Shown: one piece after another, positions 17,501-27,387 of the stretch
Position numbering within the stretch: position 1 is the first letter of the stretch
Layout of the letters: each line of letters starts with the position of its first letter
Assembly (NCBI RefSeq): GCF_008693105.1
Contig: NZ_VXKK01000032.1
Span: 1-64,000, forward strand
Length of the DNA stretch: 64,000 bases
Reading direction: 5' to 3'
From: Corynebacterium flavescens
GTDB lineage: Bacteria > Actinomycetota > Actinomycetes > Mycobacteriales > Mycobacteriaceae
Made by a program: the position numbers and the translations under genes
The notes under the pieces: generated by a model
What the model was told of the DNA's origin: nothing
Database searches by the model: none
Seen by the model: the letters and a program-made list of their open reading frames with translations, nothing else

Positions 17501-17974
17501 TTAGCCGTGTGCCAGCATTCCTTCGACTTTGATTCTGAGGGCTTCCGCTTTCGAAACCGTTTCCAATCTTTGCTCTGTGTCTGAGGCGTTGTTGAGCATG
17601 ATAATCATGGAGTCAATTTCTCGACGCTGTTGCTCGGCAAGTCCCGGCTGCAAAGTAAACTCCAGCTCCAATGGGGTCCCGATGCCTTTGGTGATCACTG
17701 CGTTCGCCCACTGTGATTCGACTCCCAGCAAATCACGGACGCAGTCCTCAACCATGGCCTCGACTTCTGCCTCGGTCAACTTGCTTTCTCGATAATCTCG
17801 GTACGACGACCATGCAGCATAGATCATTGCAATCCCTCCGAGGACTGCGACAATCATGATGAGGACGCCAAGCACCCACAATGCTGCAGCCAAAATCCAC
17901 AACAGAATACCAATGAAAATGATACCTACGATCGCAACGGCGCATCCTCCGCCGCCGCTATTTCCTTTAGACAC
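17501..17974 (-). CDS. Small membrane protein of unknown function
   Basis: This 157-residue protein opens with SKGNSGGGGCAVAIVGIIF and continues into a long hydrophobic stretch (about residues 10-55, probably two membrane spans), followed by a charged helical domain (YRDYRESKLTEAEVEAMVED onward). I do not recognise a family. It starts at GTG, three bases after the stop of the upstream gene at 17978, so translation is likely coupled. The pair faces away from the Type ISP gene. Confidence 0.7.
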   Translation of the reverse strand: MSKGNSGGGGCAVAIVGIIFIGILLWILAAALWVLGVLIMIVAVLGGIAMIYAAWSSYRDYRESKLTEAEVEAMVEDCVRDLLGVESQWANAVITKGIGTPLELEFTLQPGLAEQQRREIDSMIIMLNNASDTEQRLETVSKAEALRIKVEGMLAHG

Positions 17975-17977
17975 TTA

Positions 17978-18337
17978 CTAGCTCTCCCTCATTGATGAAA
18001 TCCAGTCGCCCGCGGCATTCATAATAAAATACCCAAGCGCTACTCCAGCGATTGCGATCAAGATAGCGAGGATCGTCACTACGATTGCCGTACCAATTCC
18101 AAAGCCCCTGCTATTTTTAAAGCCATCAACGCCAGCTGCCATTTTTTCCTGAAACAGACTTAGCTCCGCAGGTCGAACCACCAGTCCACGCTGAGCGCGC
18201 AGCCATTGTGCATCTTTAAGAGTAAAAGTAGGTTCTTCCTCTTCCTCTTTTACATCCACTTCTCGGGAGCTTTTAGAATCATCACTCGAATCCGCATCCT
18301 CCGCGGGGTCAAGGAAAGGGTTCTCATCATATGCCAT
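17978..18337 (-). CDS. Small single-span membrane protein of unknown function
   Basis: The protein is about 119 residues from the ATG at 18337 (MAYDENPFLDP). The N-terminal half is acidic (SSDDSKSSREVDVKEEEEE). A helical middle (FTLKDAQWLRAQRGLVV) precedes one C-terminal membrane span (IVVTILAILIAIAGVALGYF). The start is chosen because TAGAAT lies 7 nt upstream, a leaderless pattern; a longer frame adds 10 residues. It is divergent from the Type ISP restriction gene and cotranscribed with the gene at 17501. Confidence 0.7.
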   Translation of the reverse strand: MAYDENPFLDPAEDADSSDDSKSSREVDVKEEEEEPTFTLKDAQWLRAQRGLVVRPAELSLFQEKMAAGVDGFKNSRGFGIGTAIVVTILAILIAIAGVALGYFIMNAAGDWISSMRES

Positions 18338-18431
18338 GCGCAGGATTCTACTCGGACTAGCGGACACGACCTAGAAACCTCACTGCCCTCAATCCCCCGA
18401 GCTGCCCCTATTGCGATCAATAATAGACCCC

Positions 18432-21400
18432 ATGACTTCTTTCTCCGACGTCCTCAACCAGTTGCGTGAAAACCAGCCGGCGGGCAAGTACGGCATCGCT
18501 TTTGAAAAGCTCATGGTGAACTATTTCCGCACGGCTCCGACTCTGCGGGATGAGTACTCGGAGGTAACGCGCTGGACGGACTGGCGCTATAACGGCGGCA
18601 AGCAAGACACAGGCATTGACCTCGTGGCCCGGCGCGCCGAGGACCAGGCGTGGGTGGCCATTCAGTGCAAGTTCTATAAGCCGGATACCTATATCCAAAA
18701 GCGCCATCTCGACTCCTTCTTTGAGGCCTCAGGGCATTCCTTTGAAACGCCGGAGGGAAAGCAGTCCTTTGCGCAGCGGCTCATTATTTCCACCTCGGAC
18801 AGGTGGTCCGCCAACGCGGAGGGGATGTTAGAGAACCAGCTCATCCCGGCGAACCGGATTGGGGTGGCTTCCATCGCGGACTCCCCCATTGACTGGGACG
18901 TTACTTTCCCCGGCTCCGAGATGGAGGTCAACCTCAGCCGCCGCGAGGTCTTTGAGCCCCGCCCCCATCAAAGCGAGGCCATAAACAAGGCCATCGCCGG
19001 CTTTTCCACCCATGACCGCGGCAAGCTCATCATGGCGTGTGGCACAGGCAAGACTTTCACGGCGCTGCGCTTGGCAGAAAAGTTTGCCCAGGACAACGGC
19101 GGGCGTGCCCGCGTGCTCTTCCTCGTGCCCTCCATTTCGTTGCTTTCGCAGACGCTCAAGGAGTGGACCGCGCAATCCCAGAGCGCGCTGCCGCTGAAGT
19201 CATATGCTGTGTGCTCGGACACGAAGGTCTCTAAGAAAGCGGAGGACATTGCCTCCTATGACTTGGAGGTGCCCGTATCCACCAACGGTGAGGACATCGC
19301 CCGGCGCACCAATCTGGGAAAGCGGCGCAAGGGCCTCAACGTGGTCTTCTCCACGTATCAGTCCATCGGCGCCATCCACGATGCCCAGGCTGAGTTCGGG
19401 ATGGAAGATTTCGACCTCATCATCTGCGATGAGGCCCACCGCACCACGGGGGTTACCCTCTACGGCGAGGATCCCTCAAACTTCGTGCGCGTGCACGACA
19501 ATGACTACATCGGGGCGGGCAAGCGTCTTTATATGACGGCCACCCCGCGCCTTTTTGATGACACGGTGAAGGGCAAGGCTGCCGAACACTCCGCTGAGCT
19601 GGCCTCGATGGATGATGAGGCCATCTTCGGCCCGGAGTTCTACCGCCTTGGCTTCGGCGCCGCGGTGGAAAAGGGCCTGCTCACTGACTACAAGGTCCTC
19701 GTGATGACGGTGGAGGAAAACATCGCCGCTGAGGCATTAACCCACGGCCCCAGCCAAGAAATCAATCTCACGCTCGCCTCCGCCATGATTGGCGCGTGGA
19801 ACGGGCTGGCTAAGCGCTCGGGCACCGAGCAGGGCAAGAAGTATGGCTTCGAGGACAACGCCTCACCCATGCGCCGCACGGTCGCCTTTGCCAAGGACAT
19901 TAAGACTTCGACGCAGATTGCGGAGTCTTTCCCCGCCATCATCAACCAGTACCGCGCCTCCCTCAAGGATCACGCTGCGCTTAACGATGTCTCCTTGCTC
20001 AACATCGACCTCTCCGTCGCCGCCCAGCACGTGGACGGTTCCATGAACGCCATGGAACGCAACACACGGCTGTCGTGGCTGGAATCAACCATCCCCACTG
20101 ATGAGACCCGCGTGCTCACCAACGCCCGCTGCCTCTCGGAGGGCGTGGATGTCCCCGCACTTGATGCGGTCATCTTCTTCAACCCCCGCAACTCCATGGT
20201 GGATGTGGTCCAGTCGGTCGGCCGCGTCATGCGCAAGTCTCCGGACAAGGACTACGGCTACATCATCTTGCCTGTGGCCATCCCTGCGGGGCAGTCGCCC
20301 TCGGAGGCGCTCAACGATAACAAGCGCTTCAAGGTGGTCTGGCAGATCCTCAACGCACTGCGCGCGCACGATGATCGCTTCAACGCCAAGATCAACTCGC
20401 TGAGCCTCAACGATCCCAGCGCACAGACCGAGCTGCCCATCTCCGTGCAGGAGGTGACCAACCCGCTCAAGGTGGCATCCGAGGAGGCCAAGGAGAAGCT
20501 CGGCGAGCACGAGGGCGATAAGACCACCGAGGGAAATGCAAACACTCCCTCCGGTGAAGAGCTTGCCCTCTTCTCTCTGGAGCAGTGGCAAGAGGCCATG
20601 TACACCAAGCTGGTGGACAAGGTTGGCACCCGCACCTACTGGGAGGATTGGGCCGACGATGTAGCTCATATCGCCGAGGCTCAAATACTGCGGATCAAGG
20701 CGCTGATCGCCGCCGCCGATCCGAAGATCAAGAAAGAGTTCGCAGTCTTCATCGAGGGCCTGCGCGGCAACCTCAATGATTCCATCACAGAGGATGAGGC
20801 GATTAGCATGCTCTCGCAGCACCTCATCACCGCCCCTGTGTTCAACGCCTTGTTCTCCGAGCACGACTTCGCCGCCCACAACCCAGTAGCCCGCGTCATG
20901 CAGCGCATGGTCGACGCCCTGGCAGATGCAAAGCTGGAGTCTGAGACCGATACCCTCTCCAAGTTCTATGCCTCCGTGCGCGTGCGCGCCTCCGAGGTTT
21001 CTTCCGCCTCCGGCAAGCAACAAGTGGTCAAAGACCTCTATGAGCGCTTCTTCCGCAAGGCCTTCAAGAAGCAGTCTGAGGCACTCGGCATTGTCTACAC
21101 ACCAATAGAAATCGTGGACTATATCCTGCGCGCCGCAGATACCCTCTCCAAGGAGCACTTTGGCAAGGGGCTTAGCGATGAAGGCGTTCACATCCTCGAT
21201 CCCTTCACCGGCACCGGGACCTTCATGGTGCGCCTGCTGCAGTCTGGGCTTATAAAGCCAGAAGATCTCGCGCGCAAATACGCCAGCGAACTCCACGCCA
21301 CGGAGATCATGTTGCTGGCTTATTATGTTGCCGCTGTCAATATTGAGACCACCTACAATGCTCTCGAGACCGAGCGCGCACTGCGCAATAATGAGCCCGA

Positions 21401-23438
21401 ACCAGACTACGTCCCCTTCGATGGCATTGCCCTCGCGGATACCTTCCAGGTCCATGAGGACGGCGACACCCTTGATCTGACCGTATTCAAAGAAAACAAC
21501 GCCGCCATCGAGCGCCAGAAGTCAGCGCCCATCCACGTCATCATCGGCAACCCTCCCTATTCTTCCGGGCAGAAATCAGCCAACGACAACAACGCCAACC
21601 TCAAGTATCCCACGCTAGACAAGCGCATCGAGGAAACCTTCGCCGCGAAATCCACCGCCACGAACAAGAACGCACTCTACGATTCCTACCTCCGTGCCTT
21701 CCGGTGGGCGACCGACCGCCTAGGCACCCACGGCATCATGGCCTTTGTATCCAACGGCGGCTGGCTCGATGCCAACACCGGCGATGGTGTGCGGCTGACA
21801 CTGGCCGATGAATTTAGCGACATCTACGTGTTCAACCTCCGCGGCAACGCACGCACTGCTGGGGTCCTGCGCCAACAGGAAGCTGGAAACGTATTCCGTG
21901 ACGGTGGCCGGACCACCATTGCGATCATCATCGCCGTCAAAAGACAAGGCCACGCCGGCGCCGACATTCACTACCGCGATATTGGCGACTACCTCAGCGC
22001 CGAAGAAAAGCTCGACATCATCGATCACTCCACCATTCGCAACACCGAATGGAAGCACATCGAGCCGAACCAATACGGCGACTGGGTCACTCAACGAGAC
22101 CCAGATTTTGAGACTTGGCCGGTGCTCGGAGACAAGAAGAACTCAGTTAACACCAACTTCTTCAACACCTTTAGTTCCGGGCTCAAGACAGCACGCGACA
22201 ACTGGGTTTATGGATTTTCTCGCTCCGAGGTCGAACACAAGATGCGGATTCTCATCTCCACCTATGAGGCTGCTCGAGAGGTCTTCGGAGATTGGACGTT
22301 TGCTAAAGGCATTGCCAAGCCCAAAGAGGCTGATGTCGACAGCTTCCTGCGAGCTCATCCAGAGTTCGCTGATCTCAAGCGAGTGTCCTGGAACCGCAGC
22401 CTAAAACAGCAGCTAGCGAAGAATGCTGAGCTCCGCTTCGATGCAAGCAGAATCATCAAGGGGCTCTACCGGCCCAGTTGCGAAATGTACGTTTACTTCG
22501 ACCGTTCGTTGAACGACATGGTTTATCAACTCCCCTCCTTGTTCCCGACTCCACAGCACGACAATGTCGGGTTCTATGTTGTGAATCCAGGTAGCGCGAA
22601 GCCGTTTTCAGCGCTAGCAACAGACCTTATTCCGGACCTAGCAATGTGGGGTTCCAATGCAGGCCAATTCTTTCCTCGCTGGACCTGGGAACCAGTGGAG
22701 ACTGGTGAGGGTGAGCTGGATGTGTTTGGGGCGGCGTCGGCAAGCGCGGGCGCTGGTGAGGGTACTGAGGGTGAAGTGCGTGATGGATACCGGCGGGTGG
22801 ATAACATCACCGATGAGATCTTGGGGATATACCGCGCTGCGCTGGGCGCGGACGTGAGCAAAGATGCCATCTTCTACTTTGTCTATGGTCAGCTGCATGA
22901 TCCTGCTTATCGCTCGAAGTATGCGGCGGACCTGAAGAAAATGCTGCCGCATATAAAGACGCCTTCCTCGCGGGCGCGTTTCGATGCCTTGGTTTCAGCC
23001 GGGCGCTCACTGATGGCGCTGCACGTGGGCTACGAAGATGTGGAGCCCTACCCTGTCACTGTCGCAGTCAAGCCTGGGGTCTCCGAGTCCGACCGCAATA
23101 CCTGGCGGGTGGATAAGAAGATGAAGTGGGCAAAGAAGAAGGACCCGGAAACGGGTAAGAAAGTCGATGATGTGACGACGCTCATCTACAACAATGTGGT
23201 AACCATCCGCGAAATTCCTGCCGAAGCGCAAGAGTATATGCTCGGCTCGCGTTCTGCTCTGGCGTGGATAATTGACCGCTATTATGTCAAGAAAGACAAG
23301 GCCTCCGGCATTATCAATGATCCGAATGATTGGGCCGATGAGGTGGGCAATCCGCGCTATATCGTAGACCTTATTGCGAAGGTAGCGCGCGTTGCGGTGG
23401 AGACTGTGCGGATCGTGGAGGGGATCCGGGAGGAGTAG
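18432..23438 (+). CDS. Type ISP restriction-modification enzyme (nuclease-helicase-methyltransferase)
   Basis: This is a single-chain defence enzyme of 1668 residues, the size class of LlaGI and LlaBIII. It opens with an Mrr-type nuclease domain (acidic residues in GIAFEKL and GIDLV, then QCK, about residues 25-80). A superfamily 2 translocase follows with Walker A CGTGKT (about 203) and DEAH (333-336). Next come a coupler region and an N6-adenine methyltransferase with DPFTGTGTF (923) and NPPY (1040-1043), and finally a target-recognition domain. Such enzymes methylate one strand of an asymmetric site and cut DNA after head-to-head translocation. The target-recognition part has lower GC than the rest. 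The start is the ATG at 18432. Confidence 0.93.
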   Translation: MTSFSDVLNQLRENQPAGKYGIAFEKLMVNYFRTAPTLRDEYSEVTRWTDWRYNGGKQDTGIDLVARRAEDQAWVAIQCKFYKPDTYIQKRHLDSFFEASGHSFETPEGKQSFAQRLIISTSDRWSANAEGMLENQLIPANRIGVASIADSPIDWDVTFPGSEMEVNLSRREVFEPRPHQSEAINKAIAGFSTHDRGKLIMACGTGKTFTALRLAEKFAQDNGGRARVLFLVPSISLLSQTLKEWTAQSQSALPLKSYAVCSDTKVSKKAEDIASYDLEVPVSTNGEDIARRTNLGKRRKGLNVVFSTYQSIGAIHDAQAEFGMEDFDLIICDEAHRTTGVTLYGEDPSNFVRVHDNDYIGAGKRLYMTATPRLFDDTVKGKAAEHSAELASMDDEAIFGPEFYRLGFGAAVEKGLLTDYKVLVMTVEENIAAEALTHGPSQEINLTLASAMIGAWNGLAKRSGTEQGKKYGFEDNASPMRRTVAFAKDIKTSTQIAESFPAIINQYRASLKDHAALNDVSLLNIDLSVAAQHVDGSMNAMERNTRLSWLESTIPTDETRVLTNARCLSEGVDVPALDAVIFFNPRNSMVDVVQSVGRVMRKSPDKDYGYIILPVAIPAGQSPSEALNDNKRFKVVWQILNALRAHDDRFNAKINSLSLNDPSAQTELPISVQEVTNPLKVASEEAKEKLGEHEGDKTTEGNANTPSGEELALFSLEQWQEAMYTKLVDKVGTRTYWEDWADDVAHIAEAQILRIKALIAAADPKIKKEFAVFIEGLRGNLNDSITEDEAISMLSQHLITAPVFNALFSEHDFAAHNPVARVMQRMVDALADAKLESETDTLSKFYASVRVRASEVSSASGKQQVVKDLYERFFRKAFKKQSEALGIVYTPIEIVDYILRAADTLSKEHFGKGLSDEGVHILDPFTGTGTFMVRLLQSGLIKPEDLARKYASELHATEIMLLAYYVAAVNIETTYNALETERALRNNEPEPDYVPFDGIALADTFQVHEDGDTLDLTVFKENNAAIERQKSAPIHVIIGNPPYSSGQKSANDNNANLKYPTLDKRIEETFAAKSTATNKNALYDSYLRAFRWATDRLGTHGIMAFVSNGGWLDANTGDGVRLTLADEFSDIYVFNLRGNARTAGVLRQQEAGNVFRDGGRTTIAIIIAVKRQGHAGADIHYRDIGDYLSAEEKLDIIDHSTIRNTEWKHIEPNQYGDWVTQRDPDFETWPVLGDKKNSVNTNFFNTFSSGLKTARDNWVYGFSRSEVEHKMRILISTYEAAREVFGDWTFAKGIAKPKEADVDSFLRAHPEFADLKRVSWNRSLKQQLAKNAELRFDASRIIKGLYRPSCEMYVYFDRSLNDMVYQLPSLFPTPQHDNVGFYVVNPGSAKPFSALATDLIPDLAMWGSNAGQFFPRWTWEPVETGEGELDVFGAASASAGAGEGTEGEVRDGYRRVDNITDEILGIYRAALGADVSKDAIFYFVYGQLHDPAYRSKYAADLKKMLPHIKTPSSRARFDALVSAGRSLMALHVGYEDVEPYPVTVAVKPGVSESDRNTWRVDKKMKWAKKKDPETGKKVDDVTTLIYNNVVTIREIPAEAQEYMLGSRSALAWIIDRYYVKKDKASGIINDPNDWADEVGNPRYIVDLIAKVARVAVETVRIVEGIREE

Positions 23439-23613
23439 TTGTCTTTCTTGCCGAGATAGCACGTGACCATGATTCTATTTGGCCTAGCACTTCTCTTCCT
23501 AGAAAGAATTAGCGAAAGACAGCTTTCGGTGTCGGCCGTAACCCCTAAAATAAAGACTTAGTGCCTGCACCGGCATTTTCTCTTTATTTCTTTCTCCTAC
23601 CGAAAGCGCCATC
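23439..23613 (+). promoter_or_regulatory. Spacer and probable promoter of the Druantia-like pair
   Basis: This 175-nt spacer has no convincing gene. A TAAAAT hexamer (23545-23550) could be a -10. A small perfect hairpin CGAAAG/CTTTCG with a 4-nt loop lies at 23513-23528. The composition is more AT-rich than in the preceding gene. Confidence 0.4.
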
Positions 23614-26600
23614 TTGTCTACCCCCTCACGTCACCGGAAATCAGGCATCGATCTCGTCGCAAAAGCCCAGCTTCATACGCACTTATGGGATCGCCTGGGC
23701 TCGGCAGAACAGAGTCTATTTGAGCTGGAGCAAACTCAGAATAAGAAGGAACAGTCGCTTATGTTCTTCCAGCTTGGGTTGCGGCCGGAAACTCTCGATT
23801 GGATCTCCTCAGAACTAGGCAAAGGTATCGAAGACAGACGCCGACGTGGCATCGATGCCACCAAAACGCTAGACCGCTATTCCAGGCTTACCGTTGCGGC
23901 CTTGGTCAATGCGGGCACTCAAACTACGCGTGACAACTCTTTCTGGCCCATATTTTGGGAACAACTCGGAATGTCAGAGTCTTCGGACCTCGCCGCGCAT
24001 ATTCGCCGTAACCTCCACACTTGGATGAAGCGTCTCCACCTCGACGTATTTGACGGGGTTAATCTGGGTTCGTCGAAGTACGTAACCCAAGTGACTCTAC
24101 ATGCCGGAATCCCTACCTCAGAGATGGGTCAGCTTGTAGCTGATTCCAAGTCCTTACTGGCTGTCGATGACGATCCGGCGGACGGAGATCGAGAAGGAAA
24201 GCTTTTAGTAAACAAGTACATCAGCGAGAAAAGCCCTCGTACCTTGTTCAGACTCTCCAGTCTAAAACCTGAACTCGCATCTTTCTTGTTTGCTAGAACG
24301 GTCGAGTATGTCTACTACTCGCAGATCAAAGACGATTGGTACACCGACAAGAACTTCGAAGGCACAAACGGTTTACCAGCCAAGACCTTCGCCGAGTTGC
24401 GTCAGTTCCTTGCACAGCAAGATGCCACCGTTGTTTCTAGGGCGAATCGTGCACGCACCGATGCTCAGCAACAGCCTCACCTGAAGCTGGATCCAGATGC
24501 AGGAAAGATCCTCCTGGTTTTGCCTGCAGTTCCAGACGAGGACGAAGACCTAGTTTGGTCTGTAGACGCAGGCTTTGACAATTTTCATATCGAACCGAGT
24601 ATTGATCTATATACTGGCTGCTTCGCACGCAAGGAGATTTCAATCAGCTCTCCGACACCGGAGATCAGCGTTACTGATTCGCTTTCTCAAGAGACAACCA
24701 CCTTGCCTCTCATGGCTGCGGATTTTCCAGTTGCGTTTTTCCAAGCAGATTTCCAATACTGCCCTAATCAACAAGAGCTCTCACGCAATTCCCTTTTCGC
24801 ACTAGCTCCTGCGAACACGGAGTTTTCCGATGAGTCCGGACAACGCGATGACCTAGTCGCAGAAGAACTGCAGTTTAGCTCTTGGTATGACTGGCGGGTC
24901 TACCATCTAGTTGGACTGCGGGATTGTGGCGGACTCAAGGTCAGCGTTTCAGACGGACCCAACCGGGAGACAAGGTCAACCTCGCGTAACGTGCGGGCTT
25001 CAGGGAGCCGCGATCCAGAATGGAATCTTGATGTTTCCAAGGTGGATGAAGCTTTGGGAAGCGATATGGGCCCAGTGTATCGAGAGTCGCCCCTTCTAAA
25101 ACTTCCGCACAATCAACATGCTTGTTGGGCAATGCGAATCTCGTATTGTCCGGTTGGCGGAGAGAAGTCTTTCATCGAAGAGCGAGAAGACCTAGAGGAA
25201 TACGCCGGTGAAGAAATAGTAGTTTTTCACGACGAATACGAAGATGCTTGGGTAGGACGGTACTGCGTCGAGATCCTAAAGGACGGCCTCATCTGCGAGA
25301 AACAATTTTTCAACATGGCAGAGGGTCTCAGGCTCAAGATGAATTATCAACAGTCCGTCCCCTTCCGGACTCCGGATATTAATGTCGCAGCGAATCGGTA
25401 CAATAAGGCCTACTACGAAGCTAGCTATACTCCTGGAAAAGTCATTAACATCCCCTTTACCGGTGTCAAGGCTGTCGGAGACACCGAAGAAACTGCTTCC
25501 TTCAAGATCTCGAGTGCAGAGGGATATGAGCTCGACCTTCAGGTTGTACCGAAGACCATGAGATTCAGCATCGACCGTACCGATGTTCCGCACACTTGGA
25601 GCACTTTCCCTTCCGCCGTACCAATGCGCAGTCTGGCTGACTCCGGACAGGTTAAAGTTCGCTTTCCCTCCCGCATTGATGGAAACGTAACACTATTTGT
25701 GGTGGACGGGCGATCCAAGAGCAAGGCCGTCAGTTTGCCAATGCAGGCTCGACGCAATCGTCGCTTGTTCACTGTTCCTGTCCATGAACTTAAGCAAGCA
25801 TTCGGCACCGAAGTTTCGTCTTTTGTCTTGGCTGTAGTCTGGTATCCCCTCAGCGTTCAACAAATGTGGGACTCGGAGAAGAAGCTTTTCAGAGGAGGAA
25901 GCCGCGCAAAGAAACAAACCTCAGCCTTCTTAGAGTTTAAGGAAAAGTATGACGCCAATGCCTTGTCGGCTAATCTCAAGCGCTCTAGTCTTTTTCAAGT
26001 CAGCGATTCTCCCTATACCGGTAGAGCAGTAATCGATGGCACGACTATTGATCTCTTAGACCCAGTTTCTGGAAGAGAAACTTTGCGGGGATATGTATGG
26101 CCCCTTACACAGGCCAATGTCAAGCCCATTACTGTTTGCTTTGACTCTAAGCAAAAGGCGCGTTTACCTGAGGAATTCCAGGATGCGGGGCCACTCGTAG
26201 TGGAGATTACTAAGGAAATTTCCGCCTATCGCGTCCAGCCACCTAAAGCTCCCTCCGATTCCGCCCTCGTGGTCGCCCAAGATGGGTTTTACGCTAATGG
26301 AGAAAATGACGAGAACCTCCTCGGGCTTTCATTCAAGCTCTCGAGTTTAGGAGGAGCCACTATCGCTCAGCCAAGGGAGCAGCTCGAACTCTGGGAGCGA
26401 CTTTCACCACTGTGTGACTTGAGCCTCGAATCTCCTGATGCAAGGACTATTTCCAGGCAGGTTCGTGGTCTCTGCGAGCGCAGCTTTGTTGTCGATCCGC
26501 GTTCCTCACTCGAAGCGCTTGGCCGGTCGAACGTCCGTGTCGAGCATCAGGTTGGCCTAGCGATTCAGTTTGGATTGTTTTCTTGCACCTTCGAGAATCA

Positions 26601-27345
26601 TGCGGACACTCTAGACGAGTTTCACCCAGTTCCCTGGGTCGGAGTTCTTGGGGAGATCAATGATGTCGCCACAATAGCAAGCACGGTAGGTTTTTCCCGT
26701 AGGGAAGGCGAGTTTGCGCAGTCAGCTGACTTCATCGAATCTGCGGGTGGGCCTGCCCTTATTTCGATTCTGGGTGGAGCCTGTCACACGGACCAAGAAT
26801 TCGCTTCAAAGATAGTCGAAGATGTCGCGCTCAGCATTGTCCATGAAGACTTTGCAGCCACCATTGAAGGCCTATCTGACATCAATGCGCGGCGCCTGCT
26901 GACCGATGAGGTCGCACTTCGGCACGGATGGGCAGAGCTTCTACGCAACCGCTCACGTATTGACCTCATCCCGAACCTCCGGGACCTCAAGAACCGGGCC
27001 TTGCATCTCTCCGCCAATATCGGCAGCCCAGAACTCAGTTCTTATGTCTCTAGCCTCCGTAGCTTTGCGGAAGATTACGGTGATGCACGAACTGGGCTCT
27101 GGCCTTGGGCACCGTTTATATCCGCTGTAATGGCGCATTCCGTTCGCTCATACGCTCACGGAGTGGCAGGGGCACACGAGAAGTTCACCAATCCAACACC
27201 ATGGGAGCTAAGGCCTTGGGCTAGCTTGGCACGAATGTGCCCAACTCTGATTACAAACGATCTCCTCCGAGAAGAGGCTCGCCAGTTGTTAGAGAAAGTC
27301 GGTTCTTTACCGCTACCGCAGCTGCTTCCTGAAAAGCTGTCATAA
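23614..27345 (+). CDS. Large protein of unknown function, DruH-like (candidate Druantia type III component)
   Basis: This is a 1243-residue protein with no motif I recognise: no Walker box, no nuclease or methylase signature, no signal peptide or membrane spans. The only early start is the TTG at 23614, with a weak GAAAG 7 nt upstream. It ends 42 nt before a DUF1998-type helicase, so the two are probably one transcript. In Druantia type III systems a large protein without known domains (DruH) accompanies the DruE helicase; size, order and pairing agree, but this is inference from architecture. GC is low (my count for 26041-26100 is 26 of 60), unlike the flanking core genes, which suggests transfer. 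Confidence 0.6.
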   Translation: MSTPSRHRKSGIDLVAKAQLHTHLWDRLGSAEQSLFELEQTQNKKEQSLMFFQLGLRPETLDWISSELGKGIEDRRRRGIDATKTLDRYSRLTVAALVNAGTQTTRDNSFWPIFWEQLGMSESSDLAAHIRRNLHTWMKRLHLDVFDGVNLGSSKYVTQVTLHAGIPTSEMGQLVADSKSLLAVDDDPADGDREGKLLVNKYISEKSPRTLFRLSSLKPELASFLFARTVEYVYYSQIKDDWYTDKNFEGTNGLPAKTFAELRQFLAQQDATVVSRANRARTDAQQQPHLKLDPDAGKILLVLPAVPDEDEDLVWSVDAGFDNFHIEPSIDLYTGCFARKEISISSPTPEISVTDSLSQETTTLPLMAADFPVAFFQADFQYCPNQQELSRNSLFALAPANTEFSDESGQRDDLVAEELQFSSWYDWRVYHLVGLRDCGGLKVSVSDGPNRETRSTSRNVRASGSRDPEWNLDVSKVDEALGSDMGPVYRESPLLKLPHNQHACWAMRISYCPVGGEKSFIEEREDLEEYAGEEIVVFHDEYEDAWVGRYCVEILKDGLICEKQFFNMAEGLRLKMNYQQSVPFRTPDINVAANRYNKAYYEASYTPGKVINIPFTGVKAVGDTEETASFKISSAEGYELDLQVVPKTMRFSIDRTDVPHTWSTFPSAVPMRSLADSGQVKVRFPSRIDGNVTLFVVDGRSKSKAVSLPMQARRNRRLFTVPVHELKQAFGTEVSSFVLAVVWYPLSVQQMWDSEKKLFRGGSRAKKQTSAFLEFKEKYDANALSANLKRSSLFQVSDSPYTGRAVIDGTTIDLLDPVSGRETLRGYVWPLTQANVKPITVCFDSKQKARLPEEFQDAGPLVVEITKEISAYRVQPPKAPSDSALVVAQDGFYANGENDENLLGLSFKLSSLGGATIAQPREQLELWERLSPLCDLSLESPDARTISRQVRGLCERSFVVDPRSSLEALGRSNVRVEHQVGLAIQFGLFSCTFENHADTLDEFHPVPWVGVLGEINDVATIASTVGFSRREGEFAQSADFIESAGGPALISILGGACHTDQEFASKIVEDVALSIVHEDFAATIEGLSDINARRLLTDEVALRHGWAELLRNRSRIDLIPNLRDLKNRALHLSANIGSPELSSYVSSLRSFAEDYGDARTGLWPWAPFISAVMAHSVRSYAHGVAGAHEKFTNPTPWELRPWASLARMCPTLITNDLLREEARQLLEKVGSLPLPQLLPEKLS

Positions 27346-27387
27346 ACGTTTCCTCAACAACCTTCCAGTCCAAAAGGATTTCAAACC

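Noticed and set aside
20085..21455. 456-codon open frame antisense to the Type ISP gene
   Set aside because: It lies entirely inside conserved helicase and methyltransferase coding sequence; long antisense frames are common in GC-rich DNA.
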